Source: CAYYNQ01 sp964473105
Lineage (GTDB): Bacteria > Sumerlaeota > Sumerlaeia > MVZB01
Reading direction: 5' to 3'
DNA: 64,000 bases
Assembly: GCA_964473105.1 (NCBI GenBank)
Contig: CAYYNQ010000105.1
Coordinates: forward strand, 7,414 to 71,413
The translations under genes and the position numbers were made by a program. The notes beneath the pieces were generated by a model. It saw only the letters and a program-made list of their open reading frames with translations. It made no database searches and had not been told where the DNA came from. How positions within the stretch are numbered: the first letter of the stretch is position 1; each line of letters opens with the position of its first letter. Shown in pieces: positions 44,037-54,279 of this stretch.

Positions 44037-44784
44037 GTTGCTGATAAGGTTTCCTAGGTTAAATGGCAGATTTTCAACCTGTTCCTACTTAATGAAGCTG
44101 GAAAAATACGAATCAGCTGCGAATTTCACCTTAACAGCGGCGGATCAACGCCGTTCTGAGTGCTCTGATCATTCACAAGATCGGTCAGTTTTTCACAATG
44201 TATCGTCAGAGTCAATAGGAACCGGCCGACTGCGGTACGGATAAGGGACGTCGTTTGCATCATCCGTTCGGTCGTTGGGCTACCCCTTCGTTCCGCGGCC
44301 GTCCGGGGACGGTTACATTATCTCAAAATAGCCTTATTTTCATTGATATCGAGGTGTTTAGATGATCGGGTAGGCGGGTGGAACATTCCCGTCAGGTCCG
44401 GGATTGGGCAGGGTGCTGGAGGGGGATTCGAGCCGGTCCTGGGACTCGTTGGATGTACCGCCAATATTGAGCATTATTTCACAATATTTCGTATTTTCAA
44501 TCGGGTTTCAGTCAAGCCTGACAGCGGGTGGGTTATCCCGGACCCAAGCGGTTAATTCTCAACTGGCTTGAGACTTCAAGCCAGCATCAACGGATAACCA
44601 ACAATCTTCCGTTTGTGCCCGGGGTAAATGTAAATAAATTCGATTCAGTAAATTAAGTGTGATTTGATTCATCCTGGGTGATCCGCAGCCCGGGCCGAGA
44701 CATATATCCGCGCTCTCAGGTGTCCACCATCCTCGACATCAATCTGGTTCAAGCCCACTGCGACTAAAATCTCAGGCCGTGCTT
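44037..44784. other. Long non-coding region between purM and nuoA
   Basis: About 750 bases without a credible gene. It should hold the nuo promoter on the minus strand. It contains a perfect dyad, CCGTCC/GGACGG, at 44299-44312 about 265 bases upstream of nuoA. I checked for a tRNA around 44420-44450 (a TTCGAGC-like segment), but no cloverleaf could be built. Confidence 0.5.
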
Positions 44785-45888
44785 TTACTCCCCAGAACGA
44801 TGAAAAGTATTTCCGACCCCCTCAATACCCAGTTTCGATAACCGAACGGTCCTTGACGGATCGTCGGTTGCGGTCCCGATCACGCTGCATTCCACTTCGG
44901 GTCCCAAGACCGATAAAGTCTTTTCTACATCGTTTGGGTTTAGAACCAAGCAGAACCCAATTCCCATGTTGTATACGGTATACATCTCTTCCAAGGGGAC
45001 CCCGCCCTTTTCCCGGATCAGTGTGAATATGGGTGGTGGATCAGGAATTCTGTCCAGCTCGAAACCCACGTTGGCGGCGATCCTTGTCAGGTTCATGAAA
45101 CCGTCGCTCGTGATATGGGCCAGTGCCTTGACATCGATCCCGGATTCCAGGACTTTAAGGACATCGCGAACATAGATCCTGGTTGGCTCCAGCAGCTCCT
45201 CCCCAAGTGTTCTGCCAAGTGATGGGATGAATTCGTCCAGTCCGAGCCCTCCCTTTTCCAGGAGGGATCTCCTGGCAAGGGTGAATCCGTTACTGTGAAT
45301 CCCGCTGCTGCTCAGTCCAACCACTACATCACCAGGTTGAACATTATTGCCGTCATTTATTTTATCGATGGTTACCAGGCCGATGCAAGTTCCAACTAGG
45401 TCGAAACCGCTATCCTCATGAACACCTCGGATCATTTCACGAACCTGAGCAATCTCCCCGCCGGGAATACTGATGCAAGACTGTCGGGCGCCCTCCTTGA
45501 GACCGATCCCGAGTTCATCGATGAAATTCGGCCTGATTTTCTGCACGGCCACGTAGTCGACCATCGAGATGGGCCGGGCACCGACACAGATCACGTCATT
45601 GACATTCATCGCAATACAGTCGATCCCGACGGTATCATATCGTTCAAGCATCTCCGCGATCAGGATTTTGGTTCCCACTCCATCGGTGCCAATGGCAACG
45701 CCGATGCCTTGCCCGATATCAATGACATTGGCAAAATAACCAACGTCAAGGCAGACACGTGAATGGGCGCTGAACTCGAAGGTTTCCTTTACCCAGCGCT
45801 TGACCGACTGCATGCACTGTTCTTCCTGCTGGGTGTCAACCCCAGTGTCCTTGTATTTGATTTCCCTGACCGTACCGGTCCTGCTCAT
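44785..45888 (-). CDS. purM: Phosphoribosylformylglycinamidine cyclo-ligase PurM
   Basis: Makes aminoimidazole ribotide from FGAM with ATP in purine synthesis. 367 residues, with the N-terminal I-K-Y-K-D-T-G-V-D, the I-G-T-D-G-V-G-T-K nucleotide/Mg motif, M-N-V-N-D-V-I-C-V-G-A, G-G-E-I-A-Q, and L-S-S-S-G-I-H-S-N-G-F. ATG at 45888 is preceded by AAAGGGA; an upstream in-frame start at 45924 is less likely. It is a single-gene unit, with no other purine gene nearby. Confidence 0.94.
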   Translation of the reverse strand: MSRTGTVREIKYKDTGVDTQQEEQCMQSVKRWVKETFEFSAHSRVCLDVGYFANVIDIGQGIGVAIGTDGVGTKILIAEMLERYDTVGIDCIAMNVNDVICVGARPISMVDYVAVQKIRPNFIDELGIGLKEGARQSCISIPGGEIAQVREMIRGVHEDSGFDLVGTCIGLVTIDKINDGNNVQPGDVVVGLSSSGIHSNGFTLARRSLLEKGGLGLDEFIPSLGRTLGEELLEPTRIYVRDVLKVLESGIDVKALAHITSDGFMNLTRIAANVGFELDRIPDPPPIFTLIREKGGVPLEEMYTVYNMGIGFCLVLNPNDVEKTLSVLGPEVECSVIGTATDDPSRTVRLSKLGIEGVGNTFHRSGE

Positions 45889-46255
45889 GAATTTTGTCCC
45901 TTTCCGGATCGTAAAAAAGCTCAATTTTCAGATTATTCATGCAGCCCTTATTTGTCCAGTCTTTCGCATTCTTATGGAGACTAAGCATGAGTCATCACGG
46001 GGAAATCCGGCAAGATGCAGGGTTCTATGCTCAAAAGGAACATGATTTGCCCCCTGACCACAGATCAATGGCACTGCCGGGTAACCGTCAAGACATGCCA
46101 TGTAACTCAGGCCCGGCCCGCAACGGTGTTTGCCGGGGGTAGTGACGGTGCGGTCGGAAATGGTCGTCCAATATCGATGATGGAGGTCCGTTGAGGGATG
46201 ATGAGGCCGGGGAACGATTGACAACCGGACACGGAAATACTGTCAGGGGACGGTT
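45889..46255. other. Intergenic region gltD / purM
   Basis: About 367 bases between the end of leftward gltD and the start of leftward purM. No gene or clear terminator is seen. The purM promoter should be on the minus strand here. Confidence 0.5.
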
Positions 46256-47767
46256 CTATTTCGAGGCGTTCCCAGGCAGGGGCATACGATAACCTGCAAG
46301 GCTGTCGTGTCGGGTCTTGAGGGTCGGCAAGTCGGACTGACCCATCAGGAAACAATCAATGCCGCGGGCGGCCTCACGGCCCTCGGCCAGAGCCCAGACA
46401 ACCAGTGACTGGCCACGACGTCCATCCCCCGCCGCAAACACCCTGTCTACGGACGTATGGTAGTCATCTTGGGCCACAATGTTGCCGCGCCCATCAAGTT
46501 CAACGCCCAGTTGTTCAATAATTCCCGGTTTTTCCGGGCCAAGGAAACCCATGGCCAGAAGGACCAGGTCGGCATCCCAGAGTTTCTCAGACCCCGGGAC
46601 TTCACGCATCTTGGGCCGGTTCTCCCCGGTATACCACTCGATGTCGATGGTCTTGAGCTGTTTGATCTGGCCGTGGTCGTCACCGATCAGTTCTTTCGTG
46701 TTGATGCTGAATGCTCGGTCACAACCCTCCTCTTGGGATGTGGAGGTGCGAAAGATCATCGGGTAATAGGGCCAGGGAAAATCCCGGTTATGGCCGGCTG
46801 ATGTGTCGGCCTGACCCGGCCGGTTGAGCAGTTCAAACTGGGCGATGGATTTTGCCCCCTGCCGGATGGATGTTCCGATACAGTCTGAGCCAGTATCACC
46901 CCCTCCGATGACAATGACATTCTTACCGGTCGCGAGAATTTGGTCGCTGATCGTGTCGCCAGCGATGACCTTGTTCTGCTGGGGGAGAAACTCCATTGCG
47001 AAATGAACACCATCAAGGTCACGGCCGGAAACCGGAAGGTCGCGAGGATGGGTTGAGCCGATCGCCAAGAGGACGGCATCAAAATCGGCCAGCAACTGGT
47101 CGCCGGTGATGTCTTGGCCGATATTCACGCTACATTGGAACCGGATCCCCTCGGCTTCCATCTGCTCGATGCGTCTGTAGACGTGGTTCTTCTCCATTTT
47201 GAAGTCAGGGATGCCATACATCAGCAGTCCACCGGGACGGTCATCACGTTCAAAGACCACGACATCATGCCCGGCCCGGTTGAGCTGCTGGGCGGCAGCA
47301 AGACCGGCCGGCCCGGAACCGACCACAGCAACCTTTTTCCCAGTTCGGGTCTCAGGTGGTTCAGGCGTGATCCAGCCTTCTTTCCATGCGTGGTCAATGA
47401 TGGCCATTTCAATGTTCTTGATTGTGACGGGCGGGTCGGTGATTCCGAGTACGCAGGCGGCCTCACAGGGTGCGGGACAGATGCGCCCGGTGAATTCGGG
47501 AAAATTATTGGTGGCATGCAGGCGGTTGATGGCCTCACGCCAGTTGTCCTGATAAATCAGGTCATTGAAATCGGGGATAATGTTTCCGAGCGGACAGCCG
47601 GTATGGCAAAAGGGTATTCCGCAGTCCATGCAGCGTGCGCCCTGGATCTCCAGTTCATCCTTGGCCATTTGCACCGGGATTTCGCGGAAGTCACCACGAC
47701 GTTCATCGACCGGCCGATAAACCGGACTCTGCCGTTGATACTTGAGAAATCCCCTGTCGTCACCCAT
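46256..47767 (-). CDS. gltD: Glutamate synthase small subunit GltD
   Basis: Supplies NADPH electrons to GltB for glutamate synthesis. 503 residues. The N-terminal [4Fe-4S] domain has C-M-D-C-G-I-P-F-C-H-T-G-C-P-L-G-N and C-P-A-P-C-E-A-A-C. The FAD fold has V-G-S-G-P-A-G-L-A-A-A-Q, the NADPH fold V-I-G-G-G-D-T-G-S-D-C-I-G, and the C-terminus has A-A-G-D-G-R-R-G-Q-S-L-V-V-W-A. It lies 104 bases downstream of gltB on the same strand, probably cotranscribed. Confidence 0.96.
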   Translation of the reverse strand: MGDDRGFLKYQRQSPVYRPVDERRGDFREIPVQMAKDELEIQGARCMDCGIPFCHTGCPLGNIIPDFNDLIYQDNWREAINRLHATNNFPEFTGRICPAPCEAACVLGITDPPVTIKNIEMAIIDHAWKEGWITPEPPETRTGKKVAVVGSGPAGLAAAQQLNRAGHDVVVFERDDRPGGLLMYGIPDFKMEKNHVYRRIEQMEAEGIRFQCSVNIGQDITGDQLLADFDAVLLAIGSTHPRDLPVSGRDLDGVHFAMEFLPQQNKVIAGDTISDQILATGKNVIVIGGGDTGSDCIGTSIRQGAKSIAQFELLNRPGQADTSAGHNRDFPWPYYPMIFRTSTSQEEGCDRAFSINTKELIGDDHGQIKQLKTIDIEWYTGENRPKMREVPGSEKLWDADLVLLAMGFLGPEKPGIIEQLGVELDGRGNIVAQDDYHTSVDRVFAAGDGRRGQSLVVWALAEGREAARGIDCFLMGQSDLPTLKTRHDSLAGYRMPLPGNASK

Positions 47768-47871
47768 GGTTCCTACGATCCTGTTGCATGGTTTCCCCCG
47801 GTTCCTTCAGCCTCGATACGGTTCTTACCAAACTTGCCAGAGTGAAATGATTTCGGAGGCAAGGCAGGCTG

Positions 47872-50800
47872 TCAGGATGAAATCCCTCCGGCCAATTCAG
47901 GCTCCTTCTTCAACTCCTCAAGGGCTCGGCGGTAATCACGTGGGAAGACCTTCACGAATTGTTGTCTCGCAGTTTCCCAGTCCCCGAGCAGTCGTGCGGC
48001 CGGTCCGGACCCGGTATATCCGTGGTGCCGTTTGATCATTCCGCGCACATATTCATCATCGTCGGGATCGAATCTCTCAAGATCGACCAGTTCCATGTTG
48101 CAGTGGCCTGCAAAGGTGTTGTCGGGATCGTGAATCCAGGCGACACCACCCGACATGCCGGCGGCGAAGTTGCGGCCGGTTGCGCCGAGGATGATCGCGC
48201 TGCCTCCGGTCATGTATTCACAGCCGTGGTCACCGACGCCCTCGACAACGACTTGTGCACCGCTGTTACGCACACAGAATCTTTCACCGGCCACGCCTCG
48301 AACGAAGGCCTCGCCGCCGGTTGCGCCATAGAAGGCAACATTTCCGATAATGATGTTCTTCTCGGCTTCAAATCGTGCCTTGTCCGGGGGGCGAATAATC
48401 AGCCGTCCGCCCGAAAGGCCTTTCCCGTAATAATCGTTGGCATCGCCGAGGATCTCAATGGTCACTCCCCGAGCCAGAAAACAGCCCAAGCTTTGGCCGG
48501 CAGAACCCCGGAAGCGGATATGAATCGAGTCGTCAGGAAGCATATCCGCACCGTGTTGCCGGGCAATTTCCCCCGACAGCATTGTGCCCACTGTGCGGTT
48601 GATGTTGCGGATGGGCATGTCGATTTGTACCCTCTCGCGGCCGCTGCTGGCGATGGCTGGCTGTGCGAGCTCGATCAGCCTCTTGTCGAGCGCCCGGTCC
48701 AGCCCATGTTCCTGACTTTCACGGCAGTAGGTGCCCCATTGTTCCGGGACCTTGGGTTTCATGAGGATCGGAGTTAGGTCAAGCCCCCGGGATTTCCAGA
48801 GTTCAACGGCCTCGCTGACGTCGAGGCGGTCGACACGGCCGACCATTTCGTTGATCGTGCGAAATCCGAGCCTGGCCATGATGCGACGCAGCTCCTCGGC
48901 GACAAAGAAAAAATAATTGACCACGTGATCAGGTTTGCCGAGGAATTTTTCCCGCAATACCGGATCCTGTGTGGCAATGCCGACCGGGCAGGTGTTGAGA
49001 TGGCATTTGCGCATCATGATGCAGCCGATCGCGATCAGCGGGGCGGTTGAGAAACCGAATTCCTCGGCGCCCAGAAGAATGGCGATGGCGACATCCCTGC
49101 CGGTCTTGAGCTGGCCGTCGGTCTCGACGACGATGCGGCTTCGCAGGTCGTTTTTCAGCAGGGTCTGGTGAGTCTCGGCCAGACCCAGTTCCCAGGGAAG
49201 GCCCGCATGCTTGATTGAGGTTAGAGGAGAGTTGCCGGTGCCGCCGTCATGCCCGCTGACCAAGACGACATCGGCCTTGCCCTTGGAAACTCCGGCTGCA
49301 ACGGTACCCACGCCGACCTCGGCCACCAGTTTGACGTTAATCCTCGATTCCGGGTTGGCGTTTTTAAGGTCATGGATAAGCTGAGCGAGATCCTCAATGG
49401 AGTAGATGTCGTGATGGGGTGGCGGTGAGATCAGCCCGACGCCGGGGGTGGAGTGACGGATGCGGCCGATATATTGATCGACCTTGAGGCCGGCGAGTGC
49501 GCCGCCTTCACCGGGCTTGGCGCCCTGGGCCATCTTGATTTGGATTTCCTTTGAGTTGACCAGATAATGGATCGTGACACCGAAGCGTCCCGACGCAACC
49601 TGCTTGATTGCACTGCAGCGGTTGTCCCCGTTGTCATCAGGTGTGAAGCGGACGGAATCCTCTCCGCCCTCGCCGGTATTACTTTTGCCTCCCATACGGT
49701 TCATGGCTATGGCGAGCGTTTCATGGGCCTCGCGGCTGATGGAGCCCAGCGACATGGCGCCGGTCTTGAAACGCCTGACGATTTCGGTTGCCGGTTCGAT
49801 TTGGTCGATCGGGATCGGGCTGTTGCCGTTGGTCCCCTCCCTGAACTTCATCAGGCCGCGCAGGGTGCAGCGCATGCGCGAGTCCTCATCGACCATGCGG
49901 CTGAATTCATCGAAGGTCTCGGCACGATTGAGGCGGGTCGCCTCCTGTAGCTTGCTGACCGTGAACGGGTTGATCATGTGGCGTTCACCGTTGCGCCGCC
50001 ACTGATAATGCCCGCCGGCATCCAGGTCGAGATTATGGCGGATCTGGCGAGCGGGGTGGCCGTCTTCGTGTCGTGTCAGTGCTGCAGTGGCAATACCTTC
50101 GACCCCGATTCCCTCGATCCTTGAGGCCGTCCAGGTAAAATAGCGGTCTATCACCCGCCTGTTCAGGCCAATGGCCTCGAAGATCTGAGCACCGCGGTAG
50201 CTGTGCAGGGTTGAGATGCCCATCTTGGACATGATCTTCAGCAGTCCGGCCCCAACGGCCTTGATATAGTTTTTTTCGACGGTTGCGCGGTCCGGTGTTG
50301 TCTCATCGATGTCCAGTTGGCCCGCAAGCCGCATCTGCTCAAGCGTTTCCAGTGCGATATAAGGATAGATGGCCCCGCAGCCGTAGCCGCAGAGCAGTGC
50401 AAAGTGATGGCATTCCCGCGGCTCACCAGATTCGAGGATGATTCCGCAACGTGTACGCGTACCCTCACGGACCAAGTGGTGATGTACACCGCCCACGGCC
50501 AGCAGACTCGGGATGGGAACGAGTTGATCGTTAACCCCACGGTCCGAGAGGATGACCAGTGTGACACCATCGGAAACCGCTGCTGCAGCATCACGGCACA
50601 GGTTGTCCATGGCCTTTTCCAACCCGGCGGGGCCATCGGCCCGGTCAAAGAGGGTTTTCAGGACACGTGAACGGAGCTTCCCTCGGTCCAAGCTGCGGAG
50701 TTTTCCCATACACGGGCTGGTCAGGACGGGTTGCTCGAGCCGGAGCATCTCACACTGCTCGGGGTTTTCTTCAAAGAGGTTCCCCTCGCTGCCCAGGTTG

Positions 50801-52431
50801 GTCACCAGTGAAGTGATCATCTCTTCGCGAATCGCATCCAGCGGGGGATTGGTGACTTGGGCAAAGAGTTGCTTGAAATAATCAAAGAGAAGCCTCGGCT
50901 TGTCGGACAGAACGGCGAGCGCGGTATCGTTGCCCATGGATCCCACGCCCTCCTTGCCAGTCGTGGCCATGGGATGCATCAGGAAACGGAGGTCCTCAAG
51001 AGTATAACCAAACACCTGTTGGTGCCTGAGGAGATTGTCGGAATCCATGGCCCTGTTGCAGCCATTACCCGCGGCCGGAGCGGGGATGTCCTCGAGGCGC
51101 TGAAGCCTTTGATTCAGCCAGTTTCCGTAAGGGCTGCGACCTGCAAGGGTCTCCTTGATCTCCTGGTCACTGACAATGCGATGTTCTTCCAGATTACAGA
51201 GGAACATGCGGCCAGGTTCAAGGCGGCCTTTGAGTTCCACCTGATCGTCGGGAATGTCGAGTACGCCTGACTCCGAGGCCATGATGACCAACCCATCGCG
51301 GGTAACCCAGTAACGCGATGGCCTGAGGCCGTTTCGATCAAGAACGGCGCCGATCATGCGGCCGTTGGTAAACGCAATGGATGCGGGGCCGTCCCAGGGC
51401 TCCATCAGGCATGAATGATACTCGTAATAATCCTTTTTGTCCTGCGGCATGGATTCATGGTTCTGCCACGCCTCGGGGATGAGCATACTGATGGCATGCG
51501 GCAGGCTGCGGCCGGTTTGGTAGACCATCTCAAGTGCGTTGTCCAGACATGCCGAGTCGCTTTGGCCCGCCGGGATGACGGGATAAAGATGATTGATATG
51601 CCTGATCATCCCCGACTCAAATAGGGCCTCACGAGCAGTCATCCAGTTACAGTTGCCCCTGACCGTATTGATCTCGCCGTTATGGGCGAGGTAGCGGAAG
51701 GGTTGTGCAAGGTCCCAGGTTGGGAACGTGTTGGTCGAGTAGCGCTGGTGTACCAATGCCAAAGCGCTGCACATGTCCGGGTCGCCGAGGTCCGGATAGA
51801 AACCTTCAAGCTGTGGGGCCAGAAGCAGGCCCTTATAGATGATTCGCTGGCAGGAAAAGCTGACCGGATGGAAATCGTTGCCACCCTCGAGCCCGAGTTC
51901 GCGAATTTTCCGGTCCAATGATTTACGGATGATGAACAGGGTTCGTTCAAAGTCCTCGTCGTCGCGGATGTTTGGGCCACGACCGACGAAAACCTGACGG
52001 AATTGCGGTTCACTCTCGCGTGCAAGGGATCCGATGGAGGTATTATCGACAGGGACCTCCCGCCAGCCAAGGCAAACCTGCTCCTCCTCCCCGATAGTTT
52101 CCTCGATTACCCCGATACATGCCTTGAGATCCTCCTCGGCTCTTGGCATGAAGAAGAAGCCGACCCCGTATTCCCGGTATGGTGGGAGTTCGATCCCAAG
52201 TGGTGGGCATACCTTTCGGAAAAATCTGTCTGGAACCTGTGTCAAAATGCCCGCCCCGTCCCCGGTTTCCGGGTCACAGCCGCAGGCGCCCCGATGTTCG
52301 AGGTTCCTCAGCACCTCGATTCCCATGCGGACAATCTGGTGGGAAGGCTTGTTATTCAGGTGAGCGACAAAGCCGACACCGCAGGCATCGTGTTCATGAT
52401 CCGGACTGTAAAGACCCTGCTGTTGCTTCAC
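47872..52431 (-). CDS. gltB: Glutamate synthase large subunit GltB
   Basis: Transfers the amide of glutamine to 2-oxoglutarate, giving two glutamates; together with glutamine synthetase it assimilates ammonia. 1519 residues. The N-terminal class II amidotransferase domain should be exposed by cleavage before Cys17 (D-A-C-G-V-G-F). The central and FMN-binding domains follow, with S-M-G-S/L-G-S-I-S and G-G-K-S-N-T-G-E-G-G-E-D. The [3Fe-4S] site is C-H-L-N-T-C-P-V-G-I-A-T-Q, and the C-terminal glycine-rich beta-helix (G-A-T-G-G-E-A-F-V-R-G) is complete. Translation appears to start at GTG 52431 with GGAGA upstream. Confidence 0.97.
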   Translation of the reverse strand: MKQQQGLYSPDHEHDACGVGFVAHLNNKPSHQIVRMGIEVLRNLEHRGACGCDPETGDGAGILTQVPDRFFRKVCPPLGIELPPYREYGVGFFFMPRAEEDLKACIGVIEETIGEEEQVCLGWREVPVDNTSIGSLARESEPQFRQVFVGRGPNIRDDEDFERTLFIIRKSLDRKIRELGLEGGNDFHPVSFSCQRIIYKGLLLAPQLEGFYPDLGDPDMCSALALVHQRYSTNTFPTWDLAQPFRYLAHNGEINTVRGNCNWMTAREALFESGMIRHINHLYPVIPAGQSDSACLDNALEMVYQTGRSLPHAISMLIPEAWQNHESMPQDKKDYYEYHSCLMEPWDGPASIAFTNGRMIGAVLDRNGLRPSRYWVTRDGLVIMASESGVLDIPDDQVELKGRLEPGRMFLCNLEEHRIVSDQEIKETLAGRSPYGNWLNQRLQRLEDIPAPAAGNGCNRAMDSDNLLRHQQVFGYTLEDLRFLMHPMATTGKEGVGSMGNDTALAVLSDKPRLLFDYFKQLFAQVTNPPLDAIREEMITSLVTNLGSEGNLFEENPEQCEMLRLEQPVLTSPCMGKLRSLDRGKLRSRVLKTLFDRADGPAGLEKAMDNLCRDAAAAVSDGVTLVILSDRGVNDQLVPIPSLLAVGGVHHHLVREGTRTRCGIILESGEPRECHHFALLCGYGCGAIYPYIALETLEQMRLAGQLDIDETTPDRATVEKNYIKAVGAGLLKIMSKMGISTLHSYRGAQIFEAIGLNRRVIDRYFTWTASRIEGIGVEGIATAALTRHEDGHPARQIRHNLDLDAGGHYQWRRNGERHMINPFTVSKLQEATRLNRAETFDEFSRMVDEDSRMRCTLRGLMKFREGTNGNSPIPIDQIEPATEIVRRFKTGAMSLGSISREAHETLAIAMNRMGGKSNTGEGGEDSVRFTPDDNGDNRCSAIKQVASGRFGVTIHYLVNSKEIQIKMAQGAKPGEGGALAGLKVDQYIGRIRHSTPGVGLISPPPHHDIYSIEDLAQLIHDLKNANPESRINVKLVAEVGVGTVAAGVSKGKADVVLVSGHDGGTGNSPLTSIKHAGLPWELGLAETHQTLLKNDLRSRIVVETDGQLKTGRDVAIAILLGAEEFGFSTAPLIAIGCIMMRKCHLNTCPVGIATQDPVLREKFLGKPDHVVNYFFFVAEELRRIMARLGFRTINEMVGRVDRLDVSEAVELWKSRGLDLTPILMKPKVPEQWGTYCRESQEHGLDRALDKRLIELAQPAIASSGRERVQIDMPIRNINRTVGTMLSGEIARQHGADMLPDDSIHIRFRGSAGQSLGCFLARGVTIEILGDANDYYGKGLSGGRLIIRPPDKARFEAEKNIIIGNVAFYGATGGEAFVRGVAGERFCVRNSGAQVVVEGVGDHGCEYMTGGSAIILGATGRNFAAGMSGGVAWIHDPDNTFAGHCNMELVDLERFDPDDDEYVRGMIKRHHGYTGSGPAARLLGDWETARQQFVKVFPRDYRRALEELKKEPELAGGISS

Positions 52432-52742
52432 GAACCCATATTCTCCAACCAGACTTCCACCGGGGTATCGCTAACAAATCCCGGTCTCAAATGATTGCGT
52501 TTTGCCAGATCGCCGCTGATAGCGCGTTCGTATTTGGCCTGTGCCAACGCTGTCCTGCGATTGCAGGGACCTCTATATACACCGCCCGAAGGCGTGCCGA
52601 CCGGAGTCAGCCCGACATTTCACGCGGCAGGCTGTGCGGCTCGGTTGGGGGGGTCACGACCACCCCAGGCCGAAGTTGCCGGACCGCTTCAGTCATGAAC
52701 ATCCATGATACTGTATGGATAGGATCGTGAAATGAAAGTTGG

Positions 52743-52760
52743 CCCGGAACCCCGGGTTTT
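52743..52760 (+). terminator. Small terminator-like hairpin
   Basis: Arms CCCGG (52743-52747) and CCGGG (52752-52756) with loop AACC are followed by four T. No rightward gene lies just upstream, so its role is unclear. Confidence 0.3.
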
Positions 52761-52937
52761 GTGAAACGCACCCCGCCTTGATGCGTTGATGACGCTCAGA
52801 TCTCCATGCTAGACGAATATGGGCCATAAAGTCGAACAAAAAGTCCTAGATTGTGAATTATTGCACGATATGGATCCTCCGGCTGTTGAATCGAGCTGCC
52901 GTGTTCGGAGGGCCGAAAATTATATTCAAAATTAATA

Positions 52938-52971
52938 TTATCAATTATATATGATTATCAATTATATATGA
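52938..52971. repeat. Perfect 17-base tandem duplication in an A/T-rich island
   Basis: The unit TTATCAATTATATATGA occurs at 52938-52954 and again immediately at 52955-52971. It lies 330 bases upstream of the first pseudopilin gene. Direct repeats this close may be a double regulator site, a bent-DNA promoter element, or slippage. Confidence 0.85.
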
Positions 52972-53301
52972 ATTACTAACGGTTGTTCCATACCCGGTGG
53001 ATGGTCGCCCCTCCATAGGTTGCGGCCAACGCCGGATCTGGTCAGGTGGGTATCCTGTGGAGCATCAGTGTTACGGTTGCTGGTATGCATTAAGTCCGGC
53101 GCCAAGGAGTTGGTGTGTTCCGGCCTTGAAACCATTGGGTTAATTGGCATCCACGGGGAAGAATCCTGAGTTGACAGCCGAAGCTGTGCGAACTATAAAC
53201 ATTGTAGGGCTGGAGGAAGCTCATCTAAATGTTGTACCTTCAATGCCGCAAGGGATTGAACGGGCATCCTTTCAGGGAGTCGGGTGTTACTGAGGTTCGG
53301 T

Positions 53302-54255
53302 ATGGGGGATATCAGTATTCAATTGCACCGGAACAGAGGGAGCATAAACCGGCCGGTCGGTTTCACACTGGTAGAGCTGCTTGTCGTGGGCTTGCTCATC
53401 TCGTTGTTCTCGACCATTGCGATTGTCAACATGCAGCGCTTTTTTGACGACAGCAAACGCAAGGCTGTTTTCGATGAAGTGAAATCGCTCGGAACGGCGG
53501 CATCCTTTGCCTATGACGACATCGGATTCTTCCCCCGATTGCATCTGCTTGAGCTTCCTAAGAACCTGGTGGTTGGCCGTGACGACAACGGGCTGGCGTT
53601 CATGCGCCCGGGTTTTGACGCCTATGGTTTCCTGGGGGCTTACTCGATCCATGCGCGAAACGTCCTTGAGAACTGGACCGGGTCCTACATGGGTGTGACG
53701 GAGGCCCGCTCGCGACTTGGACAGGGCCAGAAGGGACTCATTCCCGTGCGTCTTCCGGATACAACGGGGATTGGTGCTGATTTTGGCAACGAGGACAATT
53801 CACTAGTCAACTGGCCGACCGATGTCTGGGGCAATCCATACGTAATCTATCTGGTCGGGTCGGATGGGCTGGCTGTGAATGCGTCAAACTCCAAGGGGCT
53901 GGTTTTCATCCAGAACCATGCGGATGATCCGGACTTCATGGCGGCGATTGTCAGTTACGGTCCGAACAGGATCCCCGGTGGATCCCAGGACAACACCGGT
54001 TATCTTCCGCCCGTGGGGAGTGCCGATTATGAGAGTCTGAAGGCGGCGTCCCTGTATTTGGAGGGAGATCTGGTCGGCACGGGGGCGGCATTTACGCTGC
54101 GCGCGGTGAATGCAGCGGACACATCCGCGTCGTTCATGGACGCCAATTTTGCGAACAATTATGCGAACAGCATCACACACAGCAATCCTGACCCGACTGT
54201 CGGGCGAAACGGCATCCTGGATGCAGGATCCGATGACATTGTCTGGAAATTCTAG
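53302..54255 (+). CDS. GspG-like pseudopilin 1 of five
   Basis: 317 residues. A prepilin leader ends at Gly20 (P-V-G before F-T-L-V-E-L-L-V-V), so a prepilin peptidase should cut there and methylate Phe; the Glu at +5 is present. After the hydrophobic helix come a W-T-G-S-Y segment, D-V-W-G-N-P-Y, S-Y-G-P-N-R-I-P-G-G and a C-terminal G-S-D-D-I-V-W-K-F. These match the calcium-loop region of GspG major pseudopilins, though the protein is about twice the usual length. ATG 53302 has GAGGT five bases upstream; the frame also opens at GTG 53284. It is the first gene of the array. Confidence 0.82.
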   Translation: MGDISIQLHRNRGSINRPVGFTLVELLVVGLLISLFSTIAIVNMQRFFDDSKRKAVFDEVKSLGTAASFAYDDIGFFPRLHLLELPKNLVVGRDDNGLAFMRPGFDAYGFLGAYSIHARNVLENWTGSYMGVTEARSRLGQGQKGLIPVRLPDTTGIGADFGNEDNSLVNWPTDVWGNPYVIYLVGSDGLAVNASNSKGLVFIQNHADDPDFMAAIVSYGPNRIPGGSQDNTGYLPPVGSADYESLKAASLYLEGDLVGTGAAFTLRAVNAADTSASFMDANFANNYANSITHSNPDPTVGRNGILDAGSDDIVWKF

Positions 54256-54279
54256 GGAGTCCTCCGGAACAGGGAAATC

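Larger units (their letters stand above)
52432..53301. other. Long non-coding region between gltB and the pseudopilin operon
   Basis: About 870 bases without a credible gene. It carries the divergent promoters of gltBD and the pseudopilin operon. It contains a terminator-like stem CCCGG/CCGGG plus T4 (52743-52760) and an A/T-rich island (about 52915-52975) with a perfect tandem duplication. Confidence 0.55.

Noticed and set aside
44410..44460. Possible tRNA (TTCGAGC-like T-loop)
   Set aside because: No matching acceptor stem, D-arm or anticodon arm can be built around it.
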